Positions 7,404-16,296 are shown, numbered from the stretch's first letter. The stretch: DNA of 18,508 bases from an uncultured Fidelibacterota bacterium (GCA_913054425.1 CAJXJG010000012.1:1-18508); one strand, 5' to 3'. Numbers and translations: made by a program. Notes: generated by a model from the letters alone, not told the origin.

Positions 7404-8873
7404 CTATCTTCTAAAAGTCCTGCTGAAGAGAACCACCACAGTAAATATCTCAAGTCTGCCCAACAACATACAAAAAGTGAGGAGCCATTTACCAACATCC
7501 GGCATCAATGCATAATTATTGGTTGGACCAAATTGTCCCAACGCCGGACCGATGTTTCCCAAGGCAGATGCTGCAACACCCATTGAGGATTTAAGATCGA
7601 TATTTAAAGTCGTTAAAAAAAATGAGGTAAATACAAAAATAAAGATATAAAAAAGAAAAAATCCAAGTGTGTTTCGAATAACATCTCCACTGATATATTT
7701 TTCCCCGATCCTAATCGGGATAATTGCTTTAGCATGAAGCATCCTTCGGGTTTCCAACGCTGCATATTTTAGAATCAGCATCACTCGAACAATCTTCATC
7801 CCCCCACCGGTTGATCCACCCATACTGCCGATAAACATAAGTATTAGAAGGATAAACTGGGCAAAAAACGCCCATAAATCATAATCTGCAATTGTATATC
7901 CGGTTGAAGTGAGAATGGAAACTGTTTGGAACAATGAATCAATGAAATGGGCATGTGACCAATTCCCTGACCTAATCACAAGGCTGAAAGTAAACACCAC
8001 TGTGACGATTGCAATTAACCAAAAATAGGTCAAAAATTCACTATTCCTGAAATAGGATTTAATGTCTCCTGTAATTGCCCGGAAATGGAGGGAAAAATTC
8101 ACCCCTGTAATGAACATAAAAAAGATTATTATATAATGAATACCCACATTATCATAAAATCCAATACTGGCATTTTTGGTAGAGAATCCCCCGGATGGCA
8201 TAGTTGTAAATGAATGACAAACAGCATCAAACCAATCCATACCTGCTATCTTTAACATTATAATTTCTGCTATGGTGAAACCAATATAAACCATCCAAAG
8301 ATATTTTGCTGTCTCACGAACCCGGGGGCGAATTTTATCTGAAACGGGGCCCGGAACTTCAGCTTTAAAAAGCTGTACTCCACCTACTCCTAAAAGCGGA
8401 AGAATAGCAATGGTAAAAACAATGATACCCATCCCTCCAATCCACTGAATAAACGAGCGCCAAAAAAGAATGCCATGGGGTAAACTCTCAATTCCATTGG
8501 GCAAATGAGGTAATGTTGCGGGATTCCCAATTATGGTGGCGCCTGTTGTTGTCACGCCGGACATGGATTCAAAAAATGCGTCCGTAATATTTGGAATCGC
8601 TCCGCTCAGATAAAACGGTAACGCGCCGACAACTCCAGTAATAATCCAAGCAAAAGTTACTATTGCAAATCCATCTTTATTTGTAACAGAATAACTTTTT
8701 CTTGTAAAAAACCAGATCGGAATACCAATACAAATTGATATGACGAATGAATAAAGAAAACCAGAAAGATCTGTTTCACCATAGCCTAGAGCAATACACG
8801 CCGGAATGAGCATGGAAAACCCCAGCAGCGTTAACAATGCAGCCAGGATATTAAAAATGGATCTTATATTCAC
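7404..8873 (-). CDS. trkH: Trk-type potassium uptake protein TrkH (membrane subunit)
   Basis: 489 residues, highly hydrophobic, with the four-fold M1-P-M2 repeat of TrkH/KtrB channels. The pore-loop segments are readable: ESMSGVTTTGATIIG, TTMPSGGFSTKNASI, SILTSTGYTIADYD and SALGNIGPALGQFG, each with the selectivity-filter glycine. GSMGGSTGGGMKIVR is the glycine-rich intramembrane loop that gates the channel. The start is GTG at 8873 and overlaps the trkA stop (GTGA), so the two subunits are translationally coupled and made together. It carries K+ across the inner membrane, controlled by the TrkA ring. Confidence 0.97.
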   Translation of the reverse strand: MNIRSIFNILAALLTLLGFSMLIPACIALGYGETDLSGFLYSFVISICIGIPIWFFTRKSYSVTNKDGFAIVTFAWIITGVVGALPFYLSGAIPNITDAFFESMSGVTTTGATIIGNPATLPHLPNGIESLPHGILFWRSFIQWIGGMGIIVFTIAILPLLGVGGVQLFKAEVPGPVSDKIRPRVRETAKYLWMVYIGFTIAEIIMLKIAGMDWFDAVCHSFTTMPSGGFSTKNASIGFYDNVGIHYIIIFFMFITGVNFSLHFRAITGDIKSYFRNSEFLTYFWLIAIVTVVFTFSLVIRSGNWSHAHFIDSLFQTVSILTSTGYTIADYDLWAFFAQFILLILMFIGSMGGSTGGGMKIVRVMLILKYAALETRRMLHAKAIIPIRIGEKYISGDVIRNTLGFFLFYIFIFVFTSFFLTTLNIDLKSSMGVAASALGNIGPALGQFGPTNNYALMPDVGKWLLTFCMLLGRLEIFTVVVLFSRTFRR

Positions 8874-10219
8874 GAATTAATGAACAGTTTTCGCAGTTTT
8901 GGTACCGCTTTATTTTTTGCAAAAATAAGAACAGTATCTTCATGAGTCAATTGAGAATTTCCACGAGCAATACTAAGATGCCCATGGTGATTAATTACAC
9001 CAACAATACTTTCCTTGGGGAAGTCAATTTCCGAAAGAGGAAATCGTGTCACCCAGCTGCCGGGATCAGGCATAATTTCAATGACTTCTACGTCCAACTC
9101 ATCAAAAGTTATAAGAGAAACCTCAGACTGATCGCTTCGAATTTCCCGAATTATTGAGTTCACCGTGGACATGCTCTTACTGATGACTGCACCAATCCCA
9201 ATTTCCTGAATGATAGGTAAATAATCAGTGGTGACCATATGCATTATTGCCTGTTTTACCCCTAAATGGTGCGATAAAAATCCGGACAGAAGATTTGTTT
9301 TCTCACTTTCCGTTACAGCGATATAACTGTCAATTTCATGGATATTCTCTGATTTCAAGAATTCCACATCCGTTCCATCGGCGTGGATCACCATTGTATC
9401 CTGGAGTTGATTCGCAATGATTCCAGCTTTTTCCCGACGGTTTTCCACCATTCTAACTGACATTTTATCCTGCAACTCTTCTGCCAGTGATCTCCCGATT
9501 TTACTCCCCCCCAAAATCATGATTCGTTTTGTTTTCACAGCGGGAATTCCAATTAATTCCAGGAGATTTTCCAGTCGCTTAGTCTTCACAAGGAAATTAA
9601 CTGTCGATTTTTCCTGAAAAATAAAATCACCCCAGGGAATAAACGTTTTCCCGTTTTTTGTTACCGATACAACACCAAATTTGAAATCGGTGCAGCTTTC
9701 ACACAATGAACGAACAGAACTCCCTACAATTTTACAATCTTCAGTTATCCGGAGTCCCACCATTAAGAGCCTTCCTCCTTCAAACTCCACAATATGTTTT
9801 GCGTAGGGGTGGCATACCAACCGTACAATTTCCTCGCAAACCACTTTCTCCGGATGGATAATTAAATCCACACCGAATTTCTCAGGACGAACAATAGAAT
9901 CACGTCTGCTATACTGCTGGTTTCTGAGCCTGGCAATTATTTTTTTTGCTCCGATGATATGTGCCTGCTGAGACGCGATCAAGTTTACTTCATCCGATCT
10001 TGTAAGGGCCAGCACATAATCTGCTCCCTCTACATTTGCTTTGATTAATTTATCCGAACTTGCACCATTCCCCTCAACAACAATAACATCCAGATGTTCA
10101 GAAGCTCGGCGACATTTCATCGGATCAATGTCAATGACCGTAATGTCAAAATTCTCCTGGCTGAGCGCCTTTGCTACATGAAACCCAACCTCCCCTACTC
10201 CAATAATGATAATTCTCAT
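8870..10219 (-). CDS. trkA: Trk system regulatory protein TrkA
   Basis: 449 residues, the length of a tandem TrkA with two RCK_N/RCK_C units. The first Rossmann motif is IIIIGVGEVGFHVAKAL (Gly7, Gly9, Gly12) with VIDIDP at the end of beta-2, the NAD(H)/nucleotide site. The second unit begins near residue 230 with IMILGGSKIGRSLAEEL. Each is followed by a C-terminal regulatory subdomain. The protein sits on the cytoplasmic face of TrkH and gates it according to bound nucleotide. An AAAGGA ribosome-binding site at 10226-10231 lies 6 nt before the ATG. It is first of the trkA-trkH pair, with 77 bp separating it from murA upstream. Confidence 0.97.
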   Translation of the reverse strand: MRIIIIGVGEVGFHVAKALSQENFDITVIDIDPMKCRRASEHLDVIVVEGNGASSDKLIKANVEGADYVLALTRSDEVNLIASQQAHIIGAKKIIARLRNQQYSRRDSIVRPEKFGVDLIIHPEKVVCEEIVRLVCHPYAKHIVEFEGGRLLMVGLRITEDCKIVGSSVRSLCESCTDFKFGVVSVTKNGKTFIPWGDFIFQEKSTVNFLVKTKRLENLLELIGIPAVKTKRIMILGGSKIGRSLAEELQDKMSVRMVENRREKAGIIANQLQDTMVIHADGTDVEFLKSENIHEIDSYIAVTESEKTNLLSGFLSHHLGVKQAIMHMVTTDYLPIIQEIGIGAVISKSMSTVNSIIREIRSDQSEVSLITFDELDVEVIEIMPDPGSWVTRFPLSEIDFPKESIVGVINHHGHLSIARGNSQLTHEDTVLIFAKNKAVPKLRKLFINS

Positions 10220-10225
10220 AAAAAA

Positions 10226-10231
10226 TCCTTT
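10226..10231 (-). promoter_or_regulatory. Ribosome-binding site of trkA
   Basis: AAAGGA read on the minus strand, six bases before the trkA ATG at 10219. This is one of the clearest Shine-Dalgarno sequences in the window. An inverted repeat (TAGATTT at 10235-10241, AAATCTA at 10253-10259, 11-nt loop) ends 3 bp upstream of it and could influence access to the site, though this is only a possibility. Confidence 0.6.
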
Positions 10232-10296
10232 CGCTAGATTTGAATAATTGTTAAATCTACGATAAACATAGAAAAAAAGGTAAAAGAATAAACTGC

Positions 10297-11544
10297 TTAA
10301 TTAAGCCTGGTAATATCAGCTCCAAGACTACTGAATTTCTCCTCAATATTTTCATAACCGCGATCAATATGGTAAACACGACTAATTTCAGTTTTCCCTT
10401 TCGCCATCAGTCCTCCAATGATTAAAGATGCACTTGCACGAATATCGGTTGACATAACCGGAGCACCAACCAAATCTGCTTTCCCTTTTATACTGGCAAC
10501 ATTTTTCAATACACGAATGTCCGCACCAAACCGATTTAACTCAGCTACATGGGAAAATCGGTCATGATATACAGTATCGGTTACAACAGAATCACTTTCT
10601 GCTTTCGTCATCAATGCTATCCACTGCGCCTGAAGATCTGTGGGATAGCCAGGAAATACTTCTGTTTCCACATCAACGGGTAAAATAACATCACCCTTTC
10701 TCACGCAAATATCCTTCCCTGAAATTGATATATTTGCTCCGGTTTGCTCTAGCTTCTCCAAAAGTACTTTCAGATGATCCGGCTCTCCTTCTAGCACTGT
10801 CACTTCTCCAAGTGCAGCTCCTGCAATGAGAAATGTCCCTGCCTCAATACGATCAGGAATTATGGAGACATCGCAGGGAGATAAATCGTTTACCCCTTTT
10901 ATAAAAATTTTATGTGTTCCGATCCCGCTAATTTTCGCACCCATTGAATTCAGGAACTGGCATAATTGCATGATTTCCGGTTCACGGGCAGCGTTTTCAA
11001 TTTCAGTGGTTCCATCGGCAGTGACGGCAGCCATAAGAATGTTTCCCGTTGCGCCAACAGATGGAAAATCAAAACGGATATGATTTCCTTTTAATCTTTT
11101 TGCTTTTGCACGAATATATCCGCTTTCAAGAGTCACCTTTGCGCCAAGCATTTCCAAGCCTTGCAAGTGGTAATCAACCGGTCTGGGACCCCAGGCACAA
11201 CCTCCAGGTAAGGAAACCTTCGCTTCACCGAATCGGGCAAGGAGCGGTCCTAAAACATAAAATGAGGCACGCATAGTTTTTACTAAATCATATGGGGCCA
11301 CTGGTTTATTGACATGTTTACTATCAATCCAAAGATCATTTCCTTCTAAATGTGCTTTCCCTCCTACTAATTCAAGAAGTTTAATCATTGTCCGGGTATC
11401 CCGCAAATCCGGAACCCTGCTTATATGAGTGGTGCCGTCAACCAGTAAGGAAGCTGCCATAATCGGAAGAACAGCATTCTTCGCACCGCCTAGCGTTACT
11501 TTCCCTTTCAGTGGGTTCCCACCATTGATAATAATTTTATCCAT
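10297..11544 (-). CDS. murA: UDP-N-acetylglucosamine 1-carboxyvinyltransferase (MurA)
   Basis: 415 residues. It catalyses the first committed step of peptidoglycan synthesis, transfer of enolpyruvate from PEP to UDP-GlcNAc in the cytoplasm. The N-terminus INGGNPLKGKVTLGGAKNA has the substrate-binding Lys-Asn pair. The active-site loop SLPGGCAWGPRPVD carries Cys116, equivalent to the fosfomycin-target cysteine 115 of E. coli. PGYPTDLQAQW contains the conserved catalytic aspartate of the second domain, and VYHDRFSHVAEL and MSTDIRASASL are further family blocks. The ATG lies inside the recN stop (8-bp overlap), so it is the last gene of the six-gene overlapping run. Confidence 0.98.
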   Translation of the reverse strand: MDKIIINGGNPLKGKVTLGGAKNAVLPIMAASLLVDGTTHISRVPDLRDTRTMIKLLELVGGKAHLEGNDLWIDSKHVNKPVAPYDLVKTMRASFYVLGPLLARFGEAKVSLPGGCAWGPRPVDYHLQGLEMLGAKVTLESGYIRAKAKRLKGNHIRFDFPSVGATGNILMAAVTADGTTEIENAAREPEIMQLCQFLNSMGAKISGIGTHKIFIKGVNDLSPCDVSIIPDRIEAGTFLIAGAALGEVTVLEGEPDHLKVLLEKLEQTGANISISGKDICVRKGDVILPVDVETEVFPGYPTDLQAQWIALMTKAESDSVVTDTVYHDRFSHVAELNRFGADIRVLKNVASIKGKADLVGAPVMSTDIRASASLIIGGLMAKGKTEISRVYHIDRGYENIEEKFSSLGADITRLN

Positions 11545-13180
11545 GAGCTGTTTTAGTAATCAAATTAAGCGATTGATAATCTCCATCCGATAGAGCACTA
11601 ATACTAAAAAGATTGTTAATCACATCAATTCGTTCATTCTGATTGAGATATTGAACGGTTATAAAAGTATCTGAATCCATAATCGTTTTGTCGATATGGA
11701 TATGGTGATTTGCTTTAGAAGCAATTTGTGGAAGGTGTGTAATACAAATTACCTGCCTATTCCTGGATATTTTTACCAGACTCTCCGCAACCATTCCCGC
11801 AGTAGTACCCGAAATTCCAGAATCAATTTCATCAAAAATCAATGTTTCTACAGGATCATTCTTTTGAAATACTGTCTTAATTGCCAGCATTATACGCGAA
11901 ATTTCTCCACCAGAAGCAATACCGGTCAAAGGTTTTAACTGTTCACCAGGATTAGCGCTCAAATAAAATTCAACCCAATCATATCCATTGGGATTTATCT
12001 TTACCGGCTTGTCATTAAAATAGATGAAAGACTCTTCTTCATCCCTTTGGTTTATCCTAATTTCGAAATTGGCAGAGGTCATGTTTAATTTATGCATTTC
12101 CTGTTCAATTTGTTTCGAAAGTTTCTCAGCTTGAACAATACGAACCTCATGCAAATTATCTGAAAGATTTTGAAATTGTTTTTCCAAATCATCAATTTGA
12201 TCTCTAAGTGTTTCTGTATTTGTTTCCAAATTTATCAAGTTTTCTAACTCATGTTTCATATCGTTTTGATAGACTTTGACTGCTTCCAGCGAGCCTCCAT
12301 ATTTCCTTTTTAAACTTTCAATGTCCTGTAAACGGATTTCAATATTATTCAAATTCTCTTTGTCAGGATTAAGCGAGTTAGAATAACCAGACAAACTGAT
12401 TGAAGTATCCTGAATTGTCGTAATGACATTATTCAATCCTTCAAGATAGTTTTTTAAATTTTTATCATAGCTCCCAAGTTTATTCAACTCCTTCACTATA
12501 GCTGATAACCGGTTATAAATTGAATGATCACTTTCAGTGAAATCCTGGGTTATCTTTTCAATACTTTCCACTAACTCATCGATATGGTTAAGAATCTTAA
12601 AATCATTTGTAAGTTGAATATCTTCCTCATCCTTTGGGTTAACTCCGTCAATCTCTCTTAATTGAAATTCTAAAAGTTCTTTTCGATCTTTATTACTTTC
12701 TTGAGTCTCCAATGCAATTTTTAATCTGTTTTTAGTGGATAAAAGGGAATGAAAAATATCTGCCACCTTTTTCGCTTTTTCTGCCAAATCACAATACCGA
12801 TCCAAATAATCAATATGTTTATCGCGATTCATTATTAATTGCTGTTCATGTTGACCATGAAAATCAGCCAGGTGAACTGTTCGGGTTTTAAATTCTATTT
12901 CTTTGACAGGCTCATCCTCAATGTATGATTTTATCCTTCCTTTGTCTGTGAGAATTCTTCGATAACTTTTTCCATCAACATCAACTTCAACTACTGTTCG
13001 GGTTTTACCGCTTTTAACCATATTCTTATTCCCCTTAGCGCCTAAAGCCAAACTCAAAGCTTGTAAAAGAATCGATTTCCCTGCTCCGGTTTCACCTGTT
13101 ATGATGGTAAATCCAGACCTGAATTCCAATTCCAATTCTTTCAAAATGGCAAAATCCCGAGTATATAATCGGTTAATCAT
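11537..13180 (-). CDS. recN: DNA repair protein RecN
   Basis: 547 residues, the usual size. An SMC-like ATPase in double-strand break repair. N-terminal head: MINRLYTRDFAILKELELEF and Walker A GETGAGKS at 29-36. The middle is a long coiled coil, rich in charged heptads and Asn (about 150-380). C-terminal head: ABC signature ASGGEISRIMLAIK (about 420-433) and Walker B TLIFDEIDSGISG (about 445-457), followed by QVICITHLPQIAS. The ATG overlaps the preceding VanZ-like gene by 8 bp. A good AAGGAG precedes it but with only two bases between, so initiation probably depends on coupling to the upstream gene. It overlaps murA downstream by 8 bp. Confidence 0.98.
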   Translation of the reverse strand: MINRLYTRDFAILKELELEFRSGFTIITGETGAGKSILLQALSLALGAKGNKNMVKSGKTRTVVEVDVDGKSYRRILTDKGRIKSYIEDEPVKEIEFKTRTVHLADFHGQHEQQLIMNRDKHIDYLDRYCDLAEKAKKVADIFHSLLSTKNRLKIALETQESNKDRKELLEFQLREIDGVNPKDEEDIQLTNDFKILNHIDELVESIEKITQDFTESDHSIYNRLSAIVKELNKLGSYDKNLKNYLEGLNNVITTIQDTSISLSGYSNSLNPDKENLNNIEIRLQDIESLKRKYGGSLEAVKVYQNDMKHELENLINLETNTETLRDQIDDLEKQFQNLSDNLHEVRIVQAEKLSKQIEQEMHKLNMTSANFEIRINQRDEEESFIYFNDKPVKINPNGYDWVEFYLSANPGEQLKPLTGIASGGEISRIMLAIKTVFQKNDPVETLIFDEIDSGISGTTAGMVAESLVKISRNRQVICITHLPQIASKANHHIHIDKTIMDSDTFITVQYLNQNERIDVINNLFSISALSDGDYQSLNLITKTAHG

Positions 13181-13526
13181 TTCTCCTTATAATCCACACT
13201 GTTAATACACTACCAAAAAGAGTTCCTGATATATCGGCCAGCACATCAAATTGACTTGAACACCGCCCTGGGATAAAGCTCTGCAAGAGTTCATCCAGCC
13301 CGGCGAAAAGAATTCCATAGAAGGATATCACGGGTATCCATCTCCAGGTAGGATTCCGTACACTTTTCACTGCAAAATAACCAAGTAAGGAATATTCAAT
13401 AAAATGGAATAATTTATCTAAGTTATAAAATCCGACATCTGGAAAAGATTCTCCTGATACACTTGAAACTGCAAGAATGGAAAATGAATAAATTCCAAAT
13501 AGTATCCGATAATTAGCAATACTCAT
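13173..13526 (-). CDS. VanZ-like membrane protein
   Basis: 117 residues from the ATG at 13526; the frame is open to an ATG at 13565, which would add 13 residues and lengthen the overlap with nnr from 14 to 53 bp. I prefer 13526 because it puts the first membrane helix directly after a short polar start. The VanZ-family core is visible: DKLFHFIEYSLLGYF and AGLDELLQSFIPGRCSSQFD followed by VLADISGTLFG. There are about four hydrophobic segments. Family members include the teicoplanin-resistance protein VanZ, but most, including those in this size class, have no known function. Nothing here suggests a glycopeptide resistance cluster. It is wedged between nnr and recN with overlaps on both sides. 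Confidence 0.85.
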   Translation of the reverse strand: MSIANYRILFGIYSFSILAVSSVSGESFPDVGFYNLDKLFHFIEYSLLGYFAVKSVRNPTWRWIPVISFYGILFAGLDELLQSFIPGRCSSQFDVLADISGTLFGSVLTVWIIRRND

Positions 13527-15042
13527 ACTGTTTGATAGCTTCCGGAATGATCTCAAGAAGATCACCTGCTATAAGTCCCCTGTAGCCTAAATCTTCACTA
13601 GCTATATCTCCGGCAAGTCCATGTATATACACACCACATTGCGCCGCTTCAAATGCTGGAATACCCTGGGCTAAAAATGATGATATAATACCCGCTAATA
13701 CGTCACCTGTCCCGGCAGTGGCGAGCCCGGGGTTTCCGGTTGTATTTATTACAATTTCATTCCTGAATGCCGTACATGTGGGCGCATTCTTTGCTACAAT
13801 CACTCCGGGAAATTCCTGTAAAAATGATTCCAGGGTATCAGGAAAATTACTTTGGATTTCCTGAATATCTTTCCCAAGAATGGAAGCCAACTCGCCATAA
13901 TGAGGTGTAATAATAAACGGGGCAGAAATTTGATGAAATAAATCCGAATTTTTAATAAAACATCTAAGACCGTCCGCATCAATTATAAGAGGTTTCTCTG
14001 AAGATAAAATTATTCTTTCAATTAATTGTCTGGTTGTTTCCCGTGCTCCTAATCCCGGTCCAATTAAAATAACATCACACCAATCCAGGTGTGAATGAAT
14101 TTCTTCAAAATTCTGTTCAGCTAAATAGCCATCTCCACCATCTTTGCACACAAAGGTCATTCCTTCCATGAGATTTGTTTCATAAATAAAATTCAAAGAT
14201 TCCGGTGCAGATGTCATTGTTAAACCGACACCGCTACGCAATGCTGCTATAGTCGAAAGAGTTGCCGCTCCCGTCATCCCGTTCGACCCGGCAAGGATCA
14301 ATACTTTACCCTGACGATGCTTATAAGTGCCTAAATCTGGTTTTGTTAAATTCCCAAGTGCTAATTTCTCTTCAAAGGATCTCCATTTCATCCCTTCCAA
14401 CTGATCCAGCACATCAGGAAACCCTATGTGTACAGGATAAACTTTCCCGCAATATCGGGACCCTGGATTCAGCATCATTCCAACCTTTGTCCATCCCATG
14501 GTGACTGTAAAATCAGCTTTCACAGCATCCTCTGACGCTGAACCCGTATTGGCATTCACCCCTGATGGTATATCAATTGCAACCACAGTGCAATCCTGCT
14601 GATTAATCCATTTTGTCCATTTTTTCAATGGAGTTCTCATCCCTCCGGAAAACCCTGTTCCGATCAGTCCATCAATAATTAAGTCATATTCCTTCGATAT
14701 CGGTAATTCGTATCCATGAATTATTTTAATCCCCTTTTCTATACATTTAGTATAAAAATGCAGGGAATCACCCGAAATATCTGATTTTTCAGGGATTGAG
14801 AATATGGTCAGATTATATTGATTTAAATGCAAAGCCGCTGAAAAACCGTCTCCTCCATTATTTCCCTTTCCGCAACAAATCACAATCTGTTTCTCTTTTT
14901 TTTCCCCCTCCAAAACAGATCCTGAGACCCTGGCAACTTCTTTACCCGCATTTTCCATAAGGGTGAGCCCGGAAATTCCCATCTTTTCCATGGAAACTTG
15001 ATCTAATATTTGAGACTGATTCCGGGTTAACAGGCGCATCAT
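13513..15042 (-). CDS. nnr: Bifunctional NAD(P)HX epimerase / ADP-dependent NAD(P)HX dehydratase
   Basis: 509 residues, the usual length of the fused YjeF enzyme. It repairs hydrated, inactive NADH and NADPH. The N-terminal epimerase domain (about 1-215) has MENAGKEVA, GKGNNGGDGFSAAL (58-71) and AIDIPSGVNANTG. The C-terminal ribokinase-like dehydratase domain (about 230-505) has GKVLILAGSNGMTGAA, IGPGLG, LIIDADGLR, ITPHYGEL and the nucleotide-binding GNPGLATAGTGDVLAGI (about 434-450). Two adjacent ATGs (15042, 15039) are possible; 15042 makes a 4-bp ATGA overlap with acpS. Genes for Nnr and AcpS are often adjacent in bacteria, as here. Confidence 0.96.
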   Translation of the reverse strand: MMRLLTRNQSQILDQVSMEKMGISGLTLMENAGKEVARVSGSVLEGEKKEKQIVICCGKGNNGGDGFSAALHLNQYNLTIFSIPEKSDISGDSLHFYTKCIEKGIKIIHGYELPISKEYDLIIDGLIGTGFSGGMRTPLKKWTKWINQQDCTVVAIDIPSGVNANTGSASEDAVKADFTVTMGWTKVGMMLNPGSRYCGKVYPVHIGFPDVLDQLEGMKWRSFEEKLALGNLTKPDLGTYKHRQGKVLILAGSNGMTGAATLSTIAALRSGVGLTMTSAPESLNFIYETNLMEGMTFVCKDGGDGYLAEQNFEEIHSHLDWCDVILIGPGLGARETTRQLIERIILSSEKPLIIDADGLRCFIKNSDLFHQISAPFIITPHYGELASILGKDIQEIQSNFPDTLESFLQEFPGVIVAKNAPTCTAFRNEIVINTTGNPGLATAGTGDVLAGIISSFLAQGIPAFEAAQCGVYIHGLAGDIASEDLGYRGLIAGDLLEIIPEAIKQYEYC

Positions 15043-15410
15043 GAAACCTCAAGCAAAGCAAAAGCTACGGCAAATTCATCGGTATGCGAAATGGATACTT
15101 TACACTTTTGAAGAAGAGGTTGATCGGTATGGAAATACACTTTAGGGGCACCTTGTTTTTCAGGCAGTACTTCTATTGAACACCATGGAATATCGGAAAT
15201 TATTCCAGAAGAAAGCAGTGCTTTTTTAATTGCTTCTTTAGCGGCAAATCGACCAGCATAGTGGATTGAGGGGTTGGCTTTTCCCTCACAATAATCTATT
15301 TCACTTTTCGTAAACGTATGTGTTTTAAATCGATTTTTATGGTGAGAATTAAGAATTTTACTGATTCGCAGAACAGATAAAATATCTGTCCCAATGAAAA
15401 ATTCAGGCAC
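15039..15410 (-). CDS. acpS: Holo-[acyl-carrier-protein] synthase
   Basis: 123 residues. It transfers 4'-phosphopantetheine from CoA to a serine of acyl carrier protein, activating fatty-acid synthesis. Both family motifs are present: IGTDILSVLRI with the Mg-binding Asp9, and the YAGRFAAKEAIKKAL block with Glu59 as second metal ligand and the Lys beside it. FTKSEIDYC is the conserved segment between them, and KVSISHTDEFAVAFALL is the typical C-terminus. The start is GTG at 15410, overlapping the HAD gene by 8 bp; it leaves the usual four or five residues before the first strand. Confidence 0.96.
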   Translation of the reverse strand: MPEFFIGTDILSVLRISKILNSHHKNRFKTHTFTKSEIDYCEGKANPSIHYAGRFAAKEAIKKALLSSGIISDIPWCSIEVLPEKQGAPKVYFHTDQPLLQKCKVSISHTDEFAVAFALLEVS

Positions 15411-16086
15411 TATTCAGCTCTTTAATAATCCCAACTATTTCATAGATATCATTTACATCCCAATCTGCCCCGGAATTCTTTGTCTCAAATGTATCGCCAT
15501 AGCGGGCAAAAATAGTACGCATTCCAACCTTTTTAGCTCCTTCCACATCACGTTCCGGCCAATCACCCACCATTACAGCGTCTTTCGCTTTGATTTTGAG
15601 AGAGTTTAAAGCCATTGCAAATGGCTTAGAAGATGGTTTTCTCGCGCCGGTATCATCAATAGTAAGGACAAGATCAAAAACATGGTGTAAATTCAAATAA
15701 TAAATCCGCATCCATGCTTCCCGGCTGGGTGCATCAGACACAACAGCAAGCTTAATCCCCATCTTAAGTAATTCGAATAAGGTTTTATTCACGTTTGGAT
15801 ACAACTGCAAACTGGCTTCTCTTGCTCGGCGATATGCAACAATACCGGCTGCTAATAATTTATTGTCAACAAATCCAATTTCCTTCTCCAGAAAATCATT
15901 AAAAATAGATTGATTTTCCCAGCCCTTCTCCTCGTACATCTGGAATATTTTTTTAAACGCTTCCCCTTCATCCACTTCTAACCCTGCTTCCACCATGGAA
16001 GAAATTGCTGCCTGGACAGCAAATTGTTTCATTTTTATAAAATCTAAAAGGGTGTTATCTAAATCAAATATTACTGCTTTTATCAT
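15403..16086 (-). CDS. HAD-superfamily hydrolase
   Basis: 227 residues. The four HAD motifs are in order: motif I FDLDNTLLD (Asp8 nucleophile, Asp10), motif II VVSDAPS, the motif III lysine in DTGARKPSSKPFAMAL, and motif IV VMVGDWPERDVEGAKKVGM. An alpha-helical cap (about 15-90) makes it subfamily I, resembling phosphoglycolate phosphatase/pyrophosphatase-type and haloacid-dehalogenase-like phosphatases. The substrate cannot be told. It is the first gene of the overlapping run leading through acpS to murA, so the promoter of that run probably lies in 16087-16394. The ATG at 16086 fits the family N-terminus; only a weak GGA precedes it. Confidence 0.92.
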   Translation of the reverse strand: MIKAVIFDLDNTLLDFIKMKQFAVQAAISSMVEAGLEVDEGEAFKKIFQMYEEKGWENQSIFNDFLEKEIGFVDNKLLAAGIVAYRRAREASLQLYPNVNKTLFELLKMGIKLAVVSDAPSREAWMRIYYLNLHHVFDLVLTIDDTGARKPSSKPFAMALNSLKIKAKDAVMVGDWPERDVEGAKKVGMRTIFARYGDTFETKNSGADWDVNDIYEIVGIIKELNSA

Positions 16087-16142
16087 TATTCCAATACCAG
16101 AAAATATGTACGGTGTGAATTCAAAAGATTAATTAATTGAAT

Positions 16143-16296
16143 GCTTTGAAAAACCAATGAATGTCATATTGAGTTCAACGAAATATGATGATATCTCCAC
16201 GGTGAACAAATCCTTCGATCCGCCTACGCTAAGTCTAAGGTGGATAAATCTACTCAGGGAGACATTTCTAAAGTTATTTTCAGGGTTTTTCAAAGC
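16143..16296 (+). repeat. Interspersed inverted-repeat element, copy 2 (long form)
   Basis: 154 bp with perfect 13-bp inverted ends: GCTTTGAAAAACC at 16143-16155 and GGTTTTTCAAAGC at 16284-16296. Just inside are smaller inverted motifs, TGTCATATTGAG on the left and CTCAGGGAGACA on the right, matching at TGTC....TGAG. It is in the same plus-strand orientation as the copy at 6444-6570, and differs mainly by about 27 extra bases in the centre. It lies in the 308-bp gap between the TPR gene and the HAD gene; the rest of that gap is AT-rich with no gene seen. No coding capacity, so any mobility would be non-autonomous. Confidence 0.82.

Noticed and set aside
13173..13526. Glycopeptide-resistance function for the VanZ-like gene
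   Set aside because: No vanA/H/X/R/S-type genes are nearby and most VanZ-family proteins are unrelated to resistance.
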